A stretch of DNA of 64,000 nucleotides, taken from positions 26,974,802 to 27,038,801 of the forward strand of contig NC_063258.1 in assembly GCF_019578655.1 (NCBI RefSeq), in the 5' to 3' direction. The notes below the pieces were generated by a model. That model did no database searches. It had not been told where the DNA came from and saw nothing but the letters and a program-made list of their open reading frames with translations. This document shows positions 23,901 to 36,305 of the stretch, one piece after another. The DNA comes from Ricinus communis. Its lineage: Eukaryota; Streptophyta; Magnoliopsida; Malpighiales; Euphorbiaceae. The translations under genes were made by a program, and so were the position numbers. How positions within the stretch are numbered: position 1 is the first letter of the stretch; every line of letters starts with the position of its first letter.

Positions 23901-26493
23901 AAAACATGGTCATTTCCAGATAAATATTATGAGTGCATCAAGTCTTAACTGAAAAATAATAATAATAAATCAAGAAGAAAAACTGTTAACTGATTAGCAG
24001 TGCAATAACAATAATAAGGTGCGCAACAAAATAAAACTGACTGCTTACGGGAAGATTCAAAAAGTGCATGTAACCAGTAAACTAGCAAATTTTATGATTT
24101 CAATGTCCAAAAACACAACTCAACTCAACTAAGCCTTAATCCCAAGTTAATTGGGGTGGGCTATATGGATTCTCTCTCCACTCGAAAGACTTTTGGGATA
24201 CATCTTAATCCCAATATGGAGATAAGATATCCAAAACACAGCAAGAGTTAATAACTTCTTTAAGTTGATGAGTAATGATCCGCTGGACCAAAAGCACCTT
24301 TAAGGAACATTTACCTGAAAACATCAGGCTTTTGGTCATAATTGACATGCCGACCAGAAGTTGCATCCCTCCATCTCGAAGCTACATTAGACAATAGAAA
24401 ACTTACAACTCTATATACCATTAGCTATTACCATAACAAAAATCTAAAGGCGTTAAAGTTGGCCCCAAAAAAGAAAAATACACATACCCAAACCAAGATC
24501 AATTAAATACAACTTCTTCTCATTGGATGTACCAGGCTGGCCAAGCAAAAAATTCTCCGGCTTAACATCTCCATGAACAAAACTGAAGGAGAAATAGTAC
24601 AAGTGTCTAGTAAAACTATAGCAAGAGGAAGAAGGACAGGCACAGACATGCAAGATATAATGATCTTAAAAGATACCCTCTTAGGTGGAGCTGTTCTAAA
24701 ATTGATATTGCCTCCACTGCTATACAAGCAACCATCTGTTCGGACAGCCTGCAACAGAAGCAAGTATAAGCACAGGAAAATCAATTGAGGGCCAAAATGA
24801 AATTTTTAGAAAAGTCAACAATGTTGGAGGAGCCGGGAGGTGATGGAATAATTTAATGACATACGTTTGGTTATTAGAGTTCCAAACATCCCACAGGCTT
24901 GGGCCAAGCATGTCCATCACCTGAAATGGACATATTCCAAACAATAAGGTGAAATATGATCAAGAATAATTACTTACCAACACAGACCAAATAGAAAGAC
25001 ATGAATACATTATAGAAAAATATAAGACAAGAACTCACTAGGATGTAGTAGTCTCCTTGTTGACCTTTATAATGAACCAAAGGAAGCCCATAACAACCAT
25101 TGAGAGTGCTTTACAAAACAATTTAAACATAAACTCTAATTAGGTTATAGAATTTGAAGTCCAAATTAACAGTAAGAATAAAATTTTGCATACCTATACA
25201 CTTGCCACTCATAAGGAGGGCCATAACTGCAACCTTTGCTATTTCGATGTTCAAGTTTCAGAGCTACCTACAGAATGGAACAGGAAATTCTCGTTGATGA
25301 CCAAATTAACCTACACGAATTTCAGACAAATTGACCAAAGTGCATTAAAGCACAAACCTCAAGAGCATCAGGCCCAGTACGCCCTGTACCACCAGACAAC
25401 CTTCTTCCAACATAAACTTGACCGAAACCCCCTTTGCCCAGCTTCCTCTCCAACTTGTACACAGGAGAGTGACCAACTTGTACCTGATATTGAGGGGCAA
25501 TAGATGAACATAACGCATGGATATTGACTGCAATGGATGAATTTGCAGAGAAATATTTCATGCTGGGTTAGAGTTGTTAGAATTATATGATGCACAATGC
25601 CATACCTACTATATCACTGATTCTCCACAAGGTCATATTATGACGTCTGATACCTAAAAGTTAAGCACATTATGACCATATTTAGAACAAATTCTTCCTG
25701 CCCTTATTTCCTCAAAGAGCAATTAAATAGTCAGGTGAAATCAATAAACAAGAACTATTGAGATAGGTAAGTATGCAAGAGTGCTGCCTTCCAAGTTTCA
25801 AAAGATTTCCAATCAAAGTTAGTATTAGTAAGCTTAAAAGATCACAGGGAGCCACATGGATAGACAGTTTAATTTCAAAAAACTACAATTTCCAGCAGAG
25901 AATAGTATGCCTCCCAAATAAATTCATAAATGCAGTTATGTTTCATGGAAGCCTTAATTATATAAGCATTTACTATGTATCTGCTTGCAGAGTACGTTTA
26001 GATTTAATAAATTCCCAAGAATGCAGGTGAAACAATCACATAAGCAAGGCCAAAGGAACAATTAAGAGCTCAAGTTACACAACATTACAGAAACCTAAAA
26101 TTGCCAATAATGTGGTGCGGAGGTAAATACCCTCTCAGGAAGGGGACCTGTACTTCCTTCCTCCTCACCAGCAGCCAGTTTTTCAGCACTTTTTTCACCT
26201 GCCTGTCTCACTGGCAAGTCCAAACCTGCACGGCCCCGGCCACGCGCTCCAACACCTAAAACCTTTGCATTCTGATCTTGGTTCATTGCTCTAGAGCCTC
26301 TACCTCGACCAGCTGGCACAGAGTTGCACAAAGAAACACTAGGTCAACAGGACAGCAGAGGTGATTTCAAGAGTGAAGCTCTAGAGTCATTACCTCTTCC
26401 AGCACCACGGCGAGCAGAGGGAACTAAAACAGCAGGAGTCTGGTTTTGTTTGACCCTCTGTGATCGCCGAACTCCGACTTGCAAATCTTGCAT
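20916..26493 (-). CDS. MLK: MUT9-like / photoregulatory protein kinase (casein kinase I family), 17 exons
   Basis: Ser/Thr kinase of the plant MLK/PPK/EL1-like group (rice HD16/EL1 relatives). Arabidopsis members are nuclear, phosphorylate histone and photoreceptor targets, and act in light, circadian and ABA responses. Exons: 26394-26493, 26131-26312, 25358-25483, 25194-25267, 25039-25108, 24865-24920, 24677-24748, 24488-24582, 24315-24381, 23760-23886, 23441-23659, 23223-23353, 22608-22782, 22425-22515, 21814-21971, 21538-21726, 20916-20975. They total 1,992 nt (663 aa), all in phase. The N-terminus is basic and Gly/Arg-rich. The kinase domain has the [11 protein letters not shown] loop (110-120), VALK Lys140, HGDVKPEN Asp232 and DLGLA Asp255 (DLG replaces DFG, as in casein kinase I). 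The conserved C-terminal half ends in [18 protein letters not shown]. The small last exon carries this ending. The gene looks intact. Confidence 0.95.
24115..24200 (+). repeat. SINE-like fragment in a kinase intron
   Basis: Inside the intron 23887-24314, the + strand reads CAACTCAACTAAGCCTTAAT, then CCCAAGTTAATTGGGGTGGG, then CTATATGGAT. From memory this resembles a motif found in many plant SINE families (AAGCC-TTATCCCA...TTGGGGTCGGCTA). Only part of an element is visible, with no clear tail or target-site duplication. Confidence 0.5.
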
Positions 26494-27940
26494 TCTTTTC
26501 CCATGCAAAAGTTGACTTCTTTATATCAAAAAGGCTAAAGAGATACAAACAATAATCCCCTAAAAGCATAAGAATAGAAGAAACTAATGAGGAGAAATTT
26601 TTTTGAATTAAATTCTTAATGAACAGGAAAACATGATAACACAATAAATTAAGTTTCAAGCTTGTTGGATGTTCCCTAGGATACAACTCCTTTTTCAATT
26701 AAGAAACAGTTTTGGATTTAAAAATCAATTAGCCAAAGGAACTTTCCAGTTTGAACTTAAGATTCAAGGCTTATCCAAATCACGTCCTCCCCTCAGGAAA
26801 GCTTTGGAAGACATTATACAAGCAAAAAAAACAAGAATTTAGAAACAGCAAATATAGCAGCATGACAACTGAACTAAAACCAGAAACGAAAGAAGGATGA
26901 ATATAATCTGAAAACCAAATGAGAGATATTCACATAAGACATTAATTTATGCTATGATAAAGCTTCTCAGAGTAGATCTTTGATTTCAACACTTGACATA
27001 CATTTCCAAATTCCATGATTAAAACTTCACTAGTTTCACGTTTACAAGTATGATACTCATCTATTTTATATTCAAAACTAGCATAAGATTAAAATTAAGA
27101 AAGATGCGACGCCCAGACATGACATCACCAATAAAGTTCTCAAATTGAACCTTAAAACTCTCTAATTTGATACATCATACATCAACGAAAGAAAAACTGA
27201 TTCACAATGACTACATTGCAACTCACATTATCGCACATCAAAATCAAAGGCAACACTATCTTCAATTCCATTAAAGCCAACACTATCAACATTACAAGCT
27301 TTAATAATACTTATCCTAAGTTGGGCAAATATGAAGATTACCCACAACTCAAAACCATCAAATTTCAAACACCAAGAGAAGAAAACAAAAGCGAAAAGAA
27401 ACAGTCAATTACAAAACCATCTAATCCGAAGCCCACAATCAATACCCAGAACTAAAAATCTTTCAACGTAAAATCAGCTTTATTAAGACTTGAAACTAAT
27501 ACAAATCAAACCTAACCCAAAAGATGATCATCAGAAAAGCCAACATGCAAACTCACCACACAGATGATCAAATAAAAAGAAAACGAAAACAAAAAAAACA
27601 AAAAAAAAGCAAAAACTTCAAAATGATCGATACCCACATAAAGATTCATCTTTATCAATGCATCATCAACACAAAAACCAACAATAAGATGCAATAACAT
27701 CTAAGCACATAGTAATTTGTTTTAGACTTGACAAGAACCGATTATAACATCTTAGCAACTAAAAATCATACCTTTATGAGATGAATTGAAAAAATTGACA
27801 AGATTACAATCTAATCTAAAGTTGAATGAAGATATTGGTAAAGAAAAATAAAGTGAAATTTAAAAAAGAAAAAATGGTTAATTTTATAGAAGAGATAATC
27901 GATGGTGGTGGGTGTATGTGTTATGTTATGTAATGTGTGT
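26494..27940 (-). other. Probable 5' UTR and 5' UTR intron of the kinase gene
   Basis: Upstream of the kinase ATG the minus strand reaches a good donor, CATAAAG|GTATGA at 27771, about 1.25 kb away, with an acceptor just before the ATG exon. The AT-rich stretch between carries no supported gene; a + strand frame at 27207-27455 is low complexity. The promoter should lie near 27850-28050, where GT-rich DNA begins. This is inferred from splice signals only. Confidence 0.4.
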
Positions 27941-29921
27941 TTTTGTGTGTGTTTTGAGAGACGGTGCGCACAGGTACCTAAGTGCGCACGTTAGAATATT
28001 GAGTTACGTGTAACTAAACGTATAAAAATTGGAAATTTACGAGGGTTTTATTGTGTGGATGAGTTGTTGCTTATTGTAGACACAGTACTAGCGTATTCCT
28101 GCTCCCATGCCATGGTATAATTAAAATTACAAAAAGTAATAATTTTTGTATATCTCTTTGTTTTCACCCACTAATTTCCATTTTTCACCGATAGCATTAA
28201 TCCTAATTTAATCAATTTAAATCAAAAATATTACTTAAAAGAAATTAAACTCAAATTATGCTCGGCTCAACTTTACGAATATCCTTAATTAATTTTCATT
28301 TTTAATTTAGATTATGTGTCGTAATAATTATACTTAATAACTCTAGAAGTAATTTATCGATTTAAAATCTGTCTCACAATAACTACGACTTAATAAAAAA
28401 TTTCAATTATAAAAAAAAAAATTCATCCTTTCATTATTTAAATAATTATGACATATACTATAGACCCAATATAATTAAATCATCTTCACATATTAATATA
28501 CCGAGATCATTATGCTGATATGGCATATATAATTATCATATACCATAAAATAATTGACGACATAAATTAATTAAATTAAAAATATAAAGACAATAATGTT
28601 GAATTTTCAATTTGTCACCCTTTAATTTTGGGTAGCATCCGTTTGATTTGATAATAAAGAAAAATATAATATGGAATAAAAATAATAAATATAATTGTTA
28701 ATTTTGTCGCTATAGCACCTTTTTGGTGAGTGCTGATAAAAAGTTACGCTGTTATTAGCTGCAGATCCTTAAAACTAAACCTATTTCATAAGGTATTTTG
28801 GCTAATCGTGGATGGTGTCTATACATGTAATTATATCTATAATATAATGTAATTTCTTTTTTTTTTCTTTTTCAAAAAATGCAGAACTTGAACAAAAATA
28901 TATGAACGAACGAAAAATATGGAATTTGAAAAGAAAAAATTCATTTTAAATTTTTATTATAATTATTAAAAGATAGGTAATTTATCAATTAATATTTATA
29001 TCTTACTAATATTAATTTTTTTATTGTAATTAATCTACTATTCTTCATGTTAAAAAAATCATTTAATTCAAAGAAAGTATTTTTATTTAGAATTAAATTT
29101 ATAACAATTAGTAATCTACACATGAAGTATTGTTATTATTATAATTGTACTTTTTTTAATTTCAGAAGTTAGATTTATTTTAAAAATAGTATGTATAAAA
29201 ATCATCATATTGATGAGAATTTTATTGTTTAAAATGTAAACTTTTATTAATTATATGCAAATATTTTAATAATTAAATAATTAAATATAAGCATGGAAAA
29301 TTTTTAATTAACTTAAATACCATCAGTATTAATACTTAACCTCAGAGCATTTATAATTTTTATTACGAATTCTAAATTCTTCAATAATTGATAATTTTAA
29401 TTCTAATTGTACTAATAATTAATTTAATATAATTCATGTTTTTATAAGTTTAAAAGTAATTCATAAATTATCATTATTAATTATACCGTCTTTACATGCT
29501 CGTAATTCTAAAGTTGAAAAATGCTCATAATAGAATTTAAATAGTATGTAAATTATTTTAAAATTTGAAAATTAAAAAATAAAAAGAGAGTAAGAAAGTT
29601 TATTTTTATTTTATTTATATCGATAATTTCAATGCATAAGTAAAGGACCTTCTTCTACAGTTCTCCACTCTCTTGAACTAAGAAATTATTTACTTTTTCT
29701 TATTCCAAACTTTTATAGAAAATAATAAAGCATGTAAATAAATAAATAATGACTATATTAATATATTCAAAAATAATAATTTTAATATTTTTATAAATAT
29801 AATTAACACATCAATTAATAAATCACATAATTTATATTAAAATATATTGATAATTTGTAGCAGTAGCAACAACTTATATGACGTTTAAAAAGATAATTAA
29901 TTTCTATAATATATATATATA
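27941..29921. other. Intergenic AT-rich DNA with the kinase promoter side
   Basis: Very AT-rich, with no open frame worth calling. It ends in an alternating AT run at 29906-29921 that abuts the left end of EPRV-B. Confidence 0.6.
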
Positions 29922-30360
29922 AAGAAAAAGATTATCTTTCAAAGCCATTTGAAGAAATTTATCTTTTAAATCCAAAGGCCCTCCAGAAGCATAAAGAAAA
30001 AGATTATAAGTATATCCATATAGGCCTTGTCCAGGTAGGAATAAAGCCCCTTACCGGAGAAGGTTTAGATACTTCCATCTTAGCAATCCTTAGAGATGCT
30101 AGGTTTACAAATTTTTATGATTCTTTATTAGGTACTGTTGAGTCGAGCCTTAATAAAGGACCAATTTCTTTCAATTGTTTTCCAAACATTACAATTTCAT
30201 TAAATGATAAAAATATTTTAAAGAGCATTGTTCTTCAAATAAAGACACATAATTACAAAATGCTTGAAGGATCTATTCCGATAGCATTAATTTTCAAAAT
30301 ACATTACAAAGCCATGATTTCTGCTTTTGGTTCAAAACACAAGCTCCATTCACCAAATTG
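29922..30360 (+). pseudogene. Inverted movement-protein fragment of EPRV-B
   Basis: Open on the + strand, opposite to the rest of EPRV-B. It encodes part of the 30K movement domain: KDYKYIHIGLVQVGIKPLTG, then TSILAILRDARFTNFYDSLL, VESSLNKGPISFNCFPNITI, and KIHYKAMISAFGSKHKLHSP. It includes N-terminal residues that the minus-strand copy has lost. The viral frame runs into a stop at 30358-30360, where unrelated viral intergenic sequence begins. A 17-bp direct repeat (ATAAAGAAAAAGATTAT) occurs at 29919 and 29991. Confidence 0.85.
30074..30357 (+). repeat. Left arm of the 284-bp inverted repeat in EPRV-B
   Basis: The reverse complement of 36910-37193 with only scattered substitutions. The arms enclose about 6.5 kb of viral sequence. 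Both arms encode the same stretch of movement protein. Confidence 0.9.
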
Positions 30361-30585
30361 AAGCTTTGGATGCTCTTCTTAGTGGAATAAAGAGGGCTCC
30401 ACTTGTTCTTGACGTTTTGTGAAGTAAGATGCTTTACGTCTTTTGAGAAAACTGTCGGTCATGCTTTGAAAAAGAATCTTATGCTATTTCTTTTGTCTTT
30501 TTTTTTCTTTGGGCCTTTTGGCCTATTACAAAATATTTTTGGGCTGCCATTTCTGGTTTTCAACCCATGGGCTTTTAAAGGGATG
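30361..30585 (-). promoter_or_regulatory. Intergenic/promoter remnant of EPRV-B
   Basis: Non-coding DNA after the last viral frame. On the minus strand it carries ACGT-type boxes (AAGACGTAAAG, AAAACGTCAAG) near 30400-30445, similar in kind to as-1 elements of caulimovirid promoters. It is cut at 30357 by the join to the inverted movement fragment, so no TATA box or primer site follows. Confidence 0.4.
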
Positions 30586-32036
30586 TCATTTAATGGGCTT
30601 GAAAATCTCAAAACAATCATCCTCGTTAGAGTCACCATCCAGGTCGATTGCTGCTGAGCTGGTGCTGGAGGAGGAAGATGAAGCTTTTGATTTTCCTTTA
30701 GAAGAAGCGGCTTCCAACAATTGTTTGATCAATTGTAAGAAATCCTCTTCTGTTTGAGCTGCTGCTAGCTTTGGAATTATGAAGGACTTTTGTGCTAGAA
30801 AAGTGGTTTGTTCTTTTGGGGGTGGCAAGAAGCTATTTTTTGAAAGGAAGTTTTGGACTGATTTTAGAGATAATTTATCTTGGTGGTTAAATTTATCCCA
30901 CCATTTGACTTTGAATCTTCGAGTAAGGATGATTTCTCCATCTGCTGCTTGATTGAAATGGAAATACCAAACACATACCCAGGGGAGAAAGAAGTTTGAA
31001 CAAAATAGAAGTAACGGGGGAAAACGTCTTTCTATTTTGTTTGGCTTGTAGTGGGCTTTGAAGAGGTTAAACAGAGGTAGAACTTCTGGAATTATGGTCT
31101 CAGAAACATTGCCATAATAATTTCACCATTGTTTAAACCAATAGGGGATCTTTGAAGTTTGAATTGAGCTTGTATCGAAGTAGAAAAGCCAAGAGTGGCT
31201 TTGTCCTTCGTTTTGGAGAAGAAAGGTATTAAACCAAGCTTGTTGGTAATCCCAATAGTCGAAGGAAGTGTTGAGGTTTGAAGGGTAGGTTCTTTGAAGG
31301 GAAGTTAGGCAAGATCTTGAAGAATGTAAATCTATTCCCCAATCTGTAGGGTGAAGGATTCTTTGTATGGTGCATGTAGAATATGCATGGTCTTTATGGT
31401 CTTTGTATTTTTTGAAATGTTTGAATTTTGCAGAACCAGTTATCTCAAGGATAGACTGGTAATAGAATTGAGGCTTTGAAATATTTCAGGGCTTGAAATA
31501 CCATCCTGGGGGAAAAATCTTTGAAATCAGTTTTGAGGGGCTTTCTGTACAGAATCCTTCCTCAACACTTAAAATATTTTGAAAATTTTGTTTTTCTATA
31601 TATTCGTTGGATTTAAAACGTTTTGTTTGTGACAAAACTATTTCTTGAGAGTTGGGCTTTGAAATGCTTTTAGAACGCTGAGATAGGTTTTGAGGAAAAA
31701 TTTCTATCTCAGTTTTTGAAAAAGGGATAGAGAGTATACCTTTACCCTTGTTGGAGGAGGAGGATGACTTTGGAGATGCTTCTGGTTGAAATTGTATCAT
31801 TTGCTTTGAATATTCTTCAACCCTTTTTAGGAATTCAGGGTCTTGCTGTGCAAGCCATTCCTGGATTTGGACTTGTTGTTGGGCCGGATCAGCTTTGCTT
31901 TGATCAATTTCTTCCTGGATGATTTCGGTCCAAGTTCTGATGGGCTTTGAAGAAGAAGGAAAAATTTCCTTCTTTGGGCTTTGAACTTGCTGTCGATTTT
32001 TCTTCTTTTGTTTTTTATTTTCTCGGTATTTTTCAC
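30586..32036 (-). pseudogene. C-terminal region of EPRV-B after RNase H
   Basis: Several minus-strand frames (31827-32036, 31486-31800, 30586-30828) together cover the region downstream of RNase H. It starts basic and Gln-rich (RENKKQKKKNRQQ, QIQEWLAQQDPEFL). A Ser-rich stretch follows, then aromatic-rich segments comparable in place and composition to the extension at the end of EPRV-A. It ends in KLAAAQTEEDFLQLIKQLLE plus a Ser run and an acidic tail. Stops and shifts break it between 30830 and 31480. Function is unknown in the virus family. Confidence 0.7.
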
Positions 32037-32044
32037 TCCTGTTT

Positions 32045-33367
32045 TTGAAGAAACTCTCTGGTTAGAAAGTCTGGAATTGAATTTGAATCTCCTCTTATGT
32101 ATTCAATTTCAAAGTCAAAAATAGAAAGAATAGCTTGCCATCTGGCAAAAATTTATTTGGAAGCTATGTTTTGAACATCTTTTTGTAAAACTTCTTTTGC
32201 AGATTTACAATCAATCCTTAAAAGAAATTTTTGATTTAAAAGATCGCTTTGAAATTTTGAAATACACAAAACTATCGAAAGAATTTCTTTTTTGATAGTT
32301 GAGTAATTCTTTTGTGTATCATTCCAGTGTGCAGAAGTAAACTGGATAATATATTCTTTGTTGTTTTGAACTTGTTTAAGAATCCCACCATATCCTATAT
32401 TTGATGCATCAGTTTCAACAATTTTGAATGCAGATGGATCAGCTAGGTGTAAACATGGTATTTCAGAAACTTATTTTTTTATACTTTGGACAATTTTTGT
32501 ATGCACATCGGTCCATGAAGGGGGATTTTTCTTTAATCTATCATGAAGGGGCTTTGCAAGACAGTTCAAATTTGGATAAAAATCCATAACATAATTTAAA
32601 CTACCAAGAAATCTTTGTAATTGTGCTTTTTCCAAAATTTTATCTGGAAACTTTGAAGTGAATGCTAAAGATCTTTCAATTGGGGTGATAGTTCCCCGGG
32701 AGATATAGTGTCCAAGAAATCTAATTTTTGTTTGAAATAAAGATATCTTGGATTTTGAAACCACTAAACCACTTTTCTTAACAACATAGAAAAATGTCTC
32801 AAAGTGTTTGAAATATTGCTCTATGGAATTTGAAAATATCAACACATCATCAATGTAGACAATGCAAAACTTTGAATAAGGATTAAAAATGTCATTCATA
32901 ATTTTTTGAAATTGAGAAGGAGCATTTTTTAATCCGAAGGGCATCACATTCCATTCGTACTGGCCAAATGGAACTATAAAAGCAGTTTTATATCTGTCTT
33001 TTGGATGAATCTGGATTTGCCAAAATCCTGATTTCATATCAAACTTTGAAAAAATGAAAGTCGAATGAAGCTTTTGAAGAAGATCTTTTTTGTTTGGAAT
33101 TGGATACCTAATCCACTTTAGGGCTTTATTCAAAGGTTTGTAATTGATCACCAACCTAGGTGTTCCTCTTTCTATCTCACTATTTTTATTGACATAGAAA
33201 GCTGCACATGACCAGGGGGATCTAGACTTGGAAATCAAATCTTTCTGCTCTAGGTCTTTGATCTCTAATCTACAATGGCTTTCTAGGGTTTCATTCATTT
33301 GAATGGGTCTGGCTTTGGTAGGGATTTGTTTATCAGAAAAATCCTTTTCATATGGTAAATCTACCAT
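32045..33367 (-). pseudogene. Reverse transcriptase and RNase H of EPRV-B
   Basis: RT lies at 32471-33367 (298 codons): VINYKPLNKAL, KFDMKSGFWQIQIHPKDRYK, NVMPFGLKNAPSQFQK and the active site YIDDVLIFS. A stop at 32471-32473 ends the frame. RNase H continues in the same direction down to about 32045: ETDASNIGYGG, the Glu of IKKEILSIV, and PDFLTR, with a further stop in the RNase H part. RT motifs look complete, but the polymerase cannot be made as one protein. There is no integrase. Confidence 0.88.
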
Positions 33368-33526
33368 ATGTTGTTTTCTTTTTCAAAAAGCATTGGGAAG
33401 ATCAGAACAAACTTCATTTTCAATCCTCTTTTGCAAATCAGAGATTTTTCTTTAGACAAAATCATTTTGCATTTGATCTTGGATTCTTTTCAAACCCATA
33501 TCTTGTTTCAAGTGGGAAAGCTGGGT

Positions 33527-34700
33527 TTATTTTCCTTTGATCAAAGCATTTATCTCAAAATTATAAATTGAGTGGGCTTTAATAAGATTGAGATTTCTCT
33601 TTTTGGGTTTTTCTATAAAAGGGAAAACAATCTTTGAATCTTTGGCTTTAAAAATAATACCAGCAGTAGTTACTTTGAAATGAGTAATTAAATTGATAAA
33701 GGGAGTTCCCAAAATAACTGTTTGCTGAATATCTTTTATAAGAATAAAGACATTTTTTAAAGCAATATTATTATTTAGAATTGCAGCTTCAGTTTTTTCC
33801 GCAATCCTAATCTTTGAACTATTGGCTGAAGTAAGCCTTTCTTTAGTTTCTTGATGATACCTTTTAGGAACCAGCTCATAATTGATACAGTTGAGGTCTG
33901 CTTCTGTATCAAATAAAGCGATGGTTTCTATTTGAAAATCACCAGGAAAAATGAGCTTTATTTGAATCAAATATTTTCTTGAAGTAATTTCCTTTAAAAC
34001 ATTAATGAAGTTTTCTGGAACACTTTCAGAAACTTCAAGATTTTGAAAATCATTTTCCTCTTCAGAATCAGAATCTCTATTCTGTTTGAGGATCAGACTT
34101 TGGAGCAAAACAGAATCATTTTGTTGTTTTTCTTTCAAATCTTTGAGCTCTGTTTTGATAGCTTTGATTTCTTTTTGAAGTTCTTGAACGGTAGGAAAAG
34201 GGTTTTTTAGCTTTTTCCCTTTATCCAATATCATAGTAAGATCATAAGTATTCTTACTAGAAGAGGGGACAAGGGTTTCAATTTTTAAAATTTCTTTCAA
34301 AACCTGTTTTTGGATTTGAGGATCATTAATATGCTTGACAGCTTCAAGAAGGGCTTCTTGTTGCCTAGTAGGCATATTAATATTCTTTGAAATACTTTCA
34401 GAATCTGTCTCAGAATAATCGGATGAGGTTTTGATTTCATCAATTTGAAATTCTTTCTCACTATTCGAAAATTCTGATTCAGAGGAATCAATAAGAAGAG
34501 CAGAAATTTTTGTTAAAACTTCTTCTTCTATTTGGAGCTCATGGAGTTTTTTGAAAAACTTACAATACTTTGAAGTATGGCCTTTCTTGCCATATTTATA
34601 GCAGGTAATTTTGCTAAAATCTCTTTTGGAATTTTGTTTTGGAAATTTAGAAGAAGATGGCTTTTTGTAGAAATTCTCATTATTTTTGGGAGTCTTTCTA
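33527..34700 (-). pseudogene. Zinc knuckle and aspartic protease of EPRV-B
   Basis: The minus strand first shows a CCHC-type knuckle at 34566-34606, in which the second Cys is Tyr (C-Y-K-Y-G...GHTSKYC), so zinc binding should be lost. A Glu/Ser-rich linker follows. Frame 33527-34375 has a coiled-coil-like segment (QELQKEIKAIKTELKDLKEK) and then the protease. Its signature reads ALFDTEADLNCI: Glu stands where the invariant Gly of D-T-G should be. The frame ends at 33527, and the RT starts about 160 bp later in another frame. Confidence 0.75.
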
Positions 34701-34893
34701 TTTTTGAAAAATCATTTTTTTTAAAAGATTTGGAAAAATCTTCTTTGCATTTTCCTTTGCAGGTAGAGGAATGTTCTATGGGATTGTACTCAAACTGGTT
34801 ACAAAAACTACCTAATTCTTGCCTGGTCTTTTTCATTTCCCATTTGAGTTGTCTTTGGAGCTTAAGGTCATGGCATATCTTTAATCATTCCTT

Positions 34894-36230
34894 CTAGGTG
34901 AGGCTTACTAATTCACCATAAGTATAGAAATCATAAGGGATCTGGCTATTATGGGCTTCTCTTATGGTATTCCTAACTCTTTCACCTAAAATCTTAGGTA
35001 AACCGGCTAAGAATTTCTCTTTCCGGAAAGATTGACTAAGCATGACTCTGGTCAGAAAGGTGTCTTTGTAGGCTTGGAAATTGCTAAGCTTTTTGCAGGT
35101 TAGATTGCTAAGGAGCTCAGCATTCTTGTCTTTCAGAAGAGAAGGGTCTCCTATGAAGTGGAGGGAAATTGTTAGGATCAAGGTTGACACAGCATCCTCA
35201 ATTGGATTTCCTAATTCATCTAAGATGGGGGTCCCTTCTATTGTGGTATGGATGGCACCTAGGATTTGGAGCTGTTGTACTTGTGTGAGATGGTAATCCC
35301 ACCATCCTTTAAACTGGCCAGAAAAACCAGCTATAAGGAGCTCAACAATGGCTTTATCAGAGGTACTGCTTTGGGTTTTGTAAGCATTGGCTGCCATGGT
35401 CATCTATTGTAAGAGACCAAGAATGTTGTATTCTGACATTCCATCTATATTCCATTCATAGACAGAGGAGGCATTGAATCTAGATTTGGTTAGGATATTG
35501 TTCCTATTTTCCATTCCTAGTCTGGAGCACTATTCCTAGGAGTATGCCAGGTTAATCTAGGGGCTTGCCATCCCAATCTGTTGATGTTGGATGGTTTGTC
35601 AATGACACTTTCAAGCTTTGAATCATTGGATTCATCGCTTTGGGCTTGATCTAAAGCACTGATATTCCTACTGCTTTGAGGAGTATCTGGTACTAGGTTT
35701 TTAGAGGATTCAGAAGTTGCTAATTTGCTAAGCTATTCTCTAACTACTCTAGCAAACTCAGTTTGCTTTTGAAATTGATCTTGGCTAGGCTTTGAGATTT
35801 GGTAGGATTTGAAGACTGGATTTTTGAGCTTTTCCGATTGGCTTGTCTCTTTTGGATGTTCAGTGTTGGGGATTGGAGAGGTGAAGACTATAAGAGGTTT
35901 TTGGATATGGCTTTCTATCCTAACAAGCTGTTTTCCTATGGTGTTAAGATAGGTATTTGAGAAATTGTTCTGCTGAACAATGTTCTTGACATTCTTTTCA
36001 AGATCTTCTCCTACCAATTTGTAAGGTGTGGCCTTTATCTCATTCTCTCCATAAGGAATGGTTATCTTCCTAAGGGGAGGATGTTCAGATTGGATGGTTA
36101 GGTTTTCTCCGACCTTCCACTCTGGAGCCTTGTTTCTTACCGTGACAGGACTAATGATCTTTTCTTTGAAAGGATAAAGAATACTATTTTTTTTGCAATA
36201 AATTTGAAACCAATCAAAAAATTTGATTTG
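34894..36230 (-). pseudogene. Coat-protein region of EPRV-B
   Basis: Two main pieces. 35733-36230 (first Met 36017) holds the N-terminal part with a basic FDWFQIYCKK motif and a coil-like VRIESHIQ segment, and ends at a stop. 34894-35403 holds the coat core: AIVELLIAGFSGQFKGWWDY is the typical caulimovirid/retroviral-gag-like helix region, followed by FLAGLPKILGERVRNTIRE. Further stops lie in between (about 35410-35540). Not translatable as one protein. Confidence 0.7.
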
Positions 36231-36305
36231 GACTTTGTTTTGAATGCAAAAATGATAGTACCTTTCTTGAATACTGTCTTTTTCTTGTAAAAAATTCTTA
36301 AAAAA

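Noticed and set aside
27207..27455. 82-codon + strand frame, Asn/Thr/Lys-rich
   Set aside because: Low complexity, inside the probable 5' UTR intron of the kinase on the other strand.
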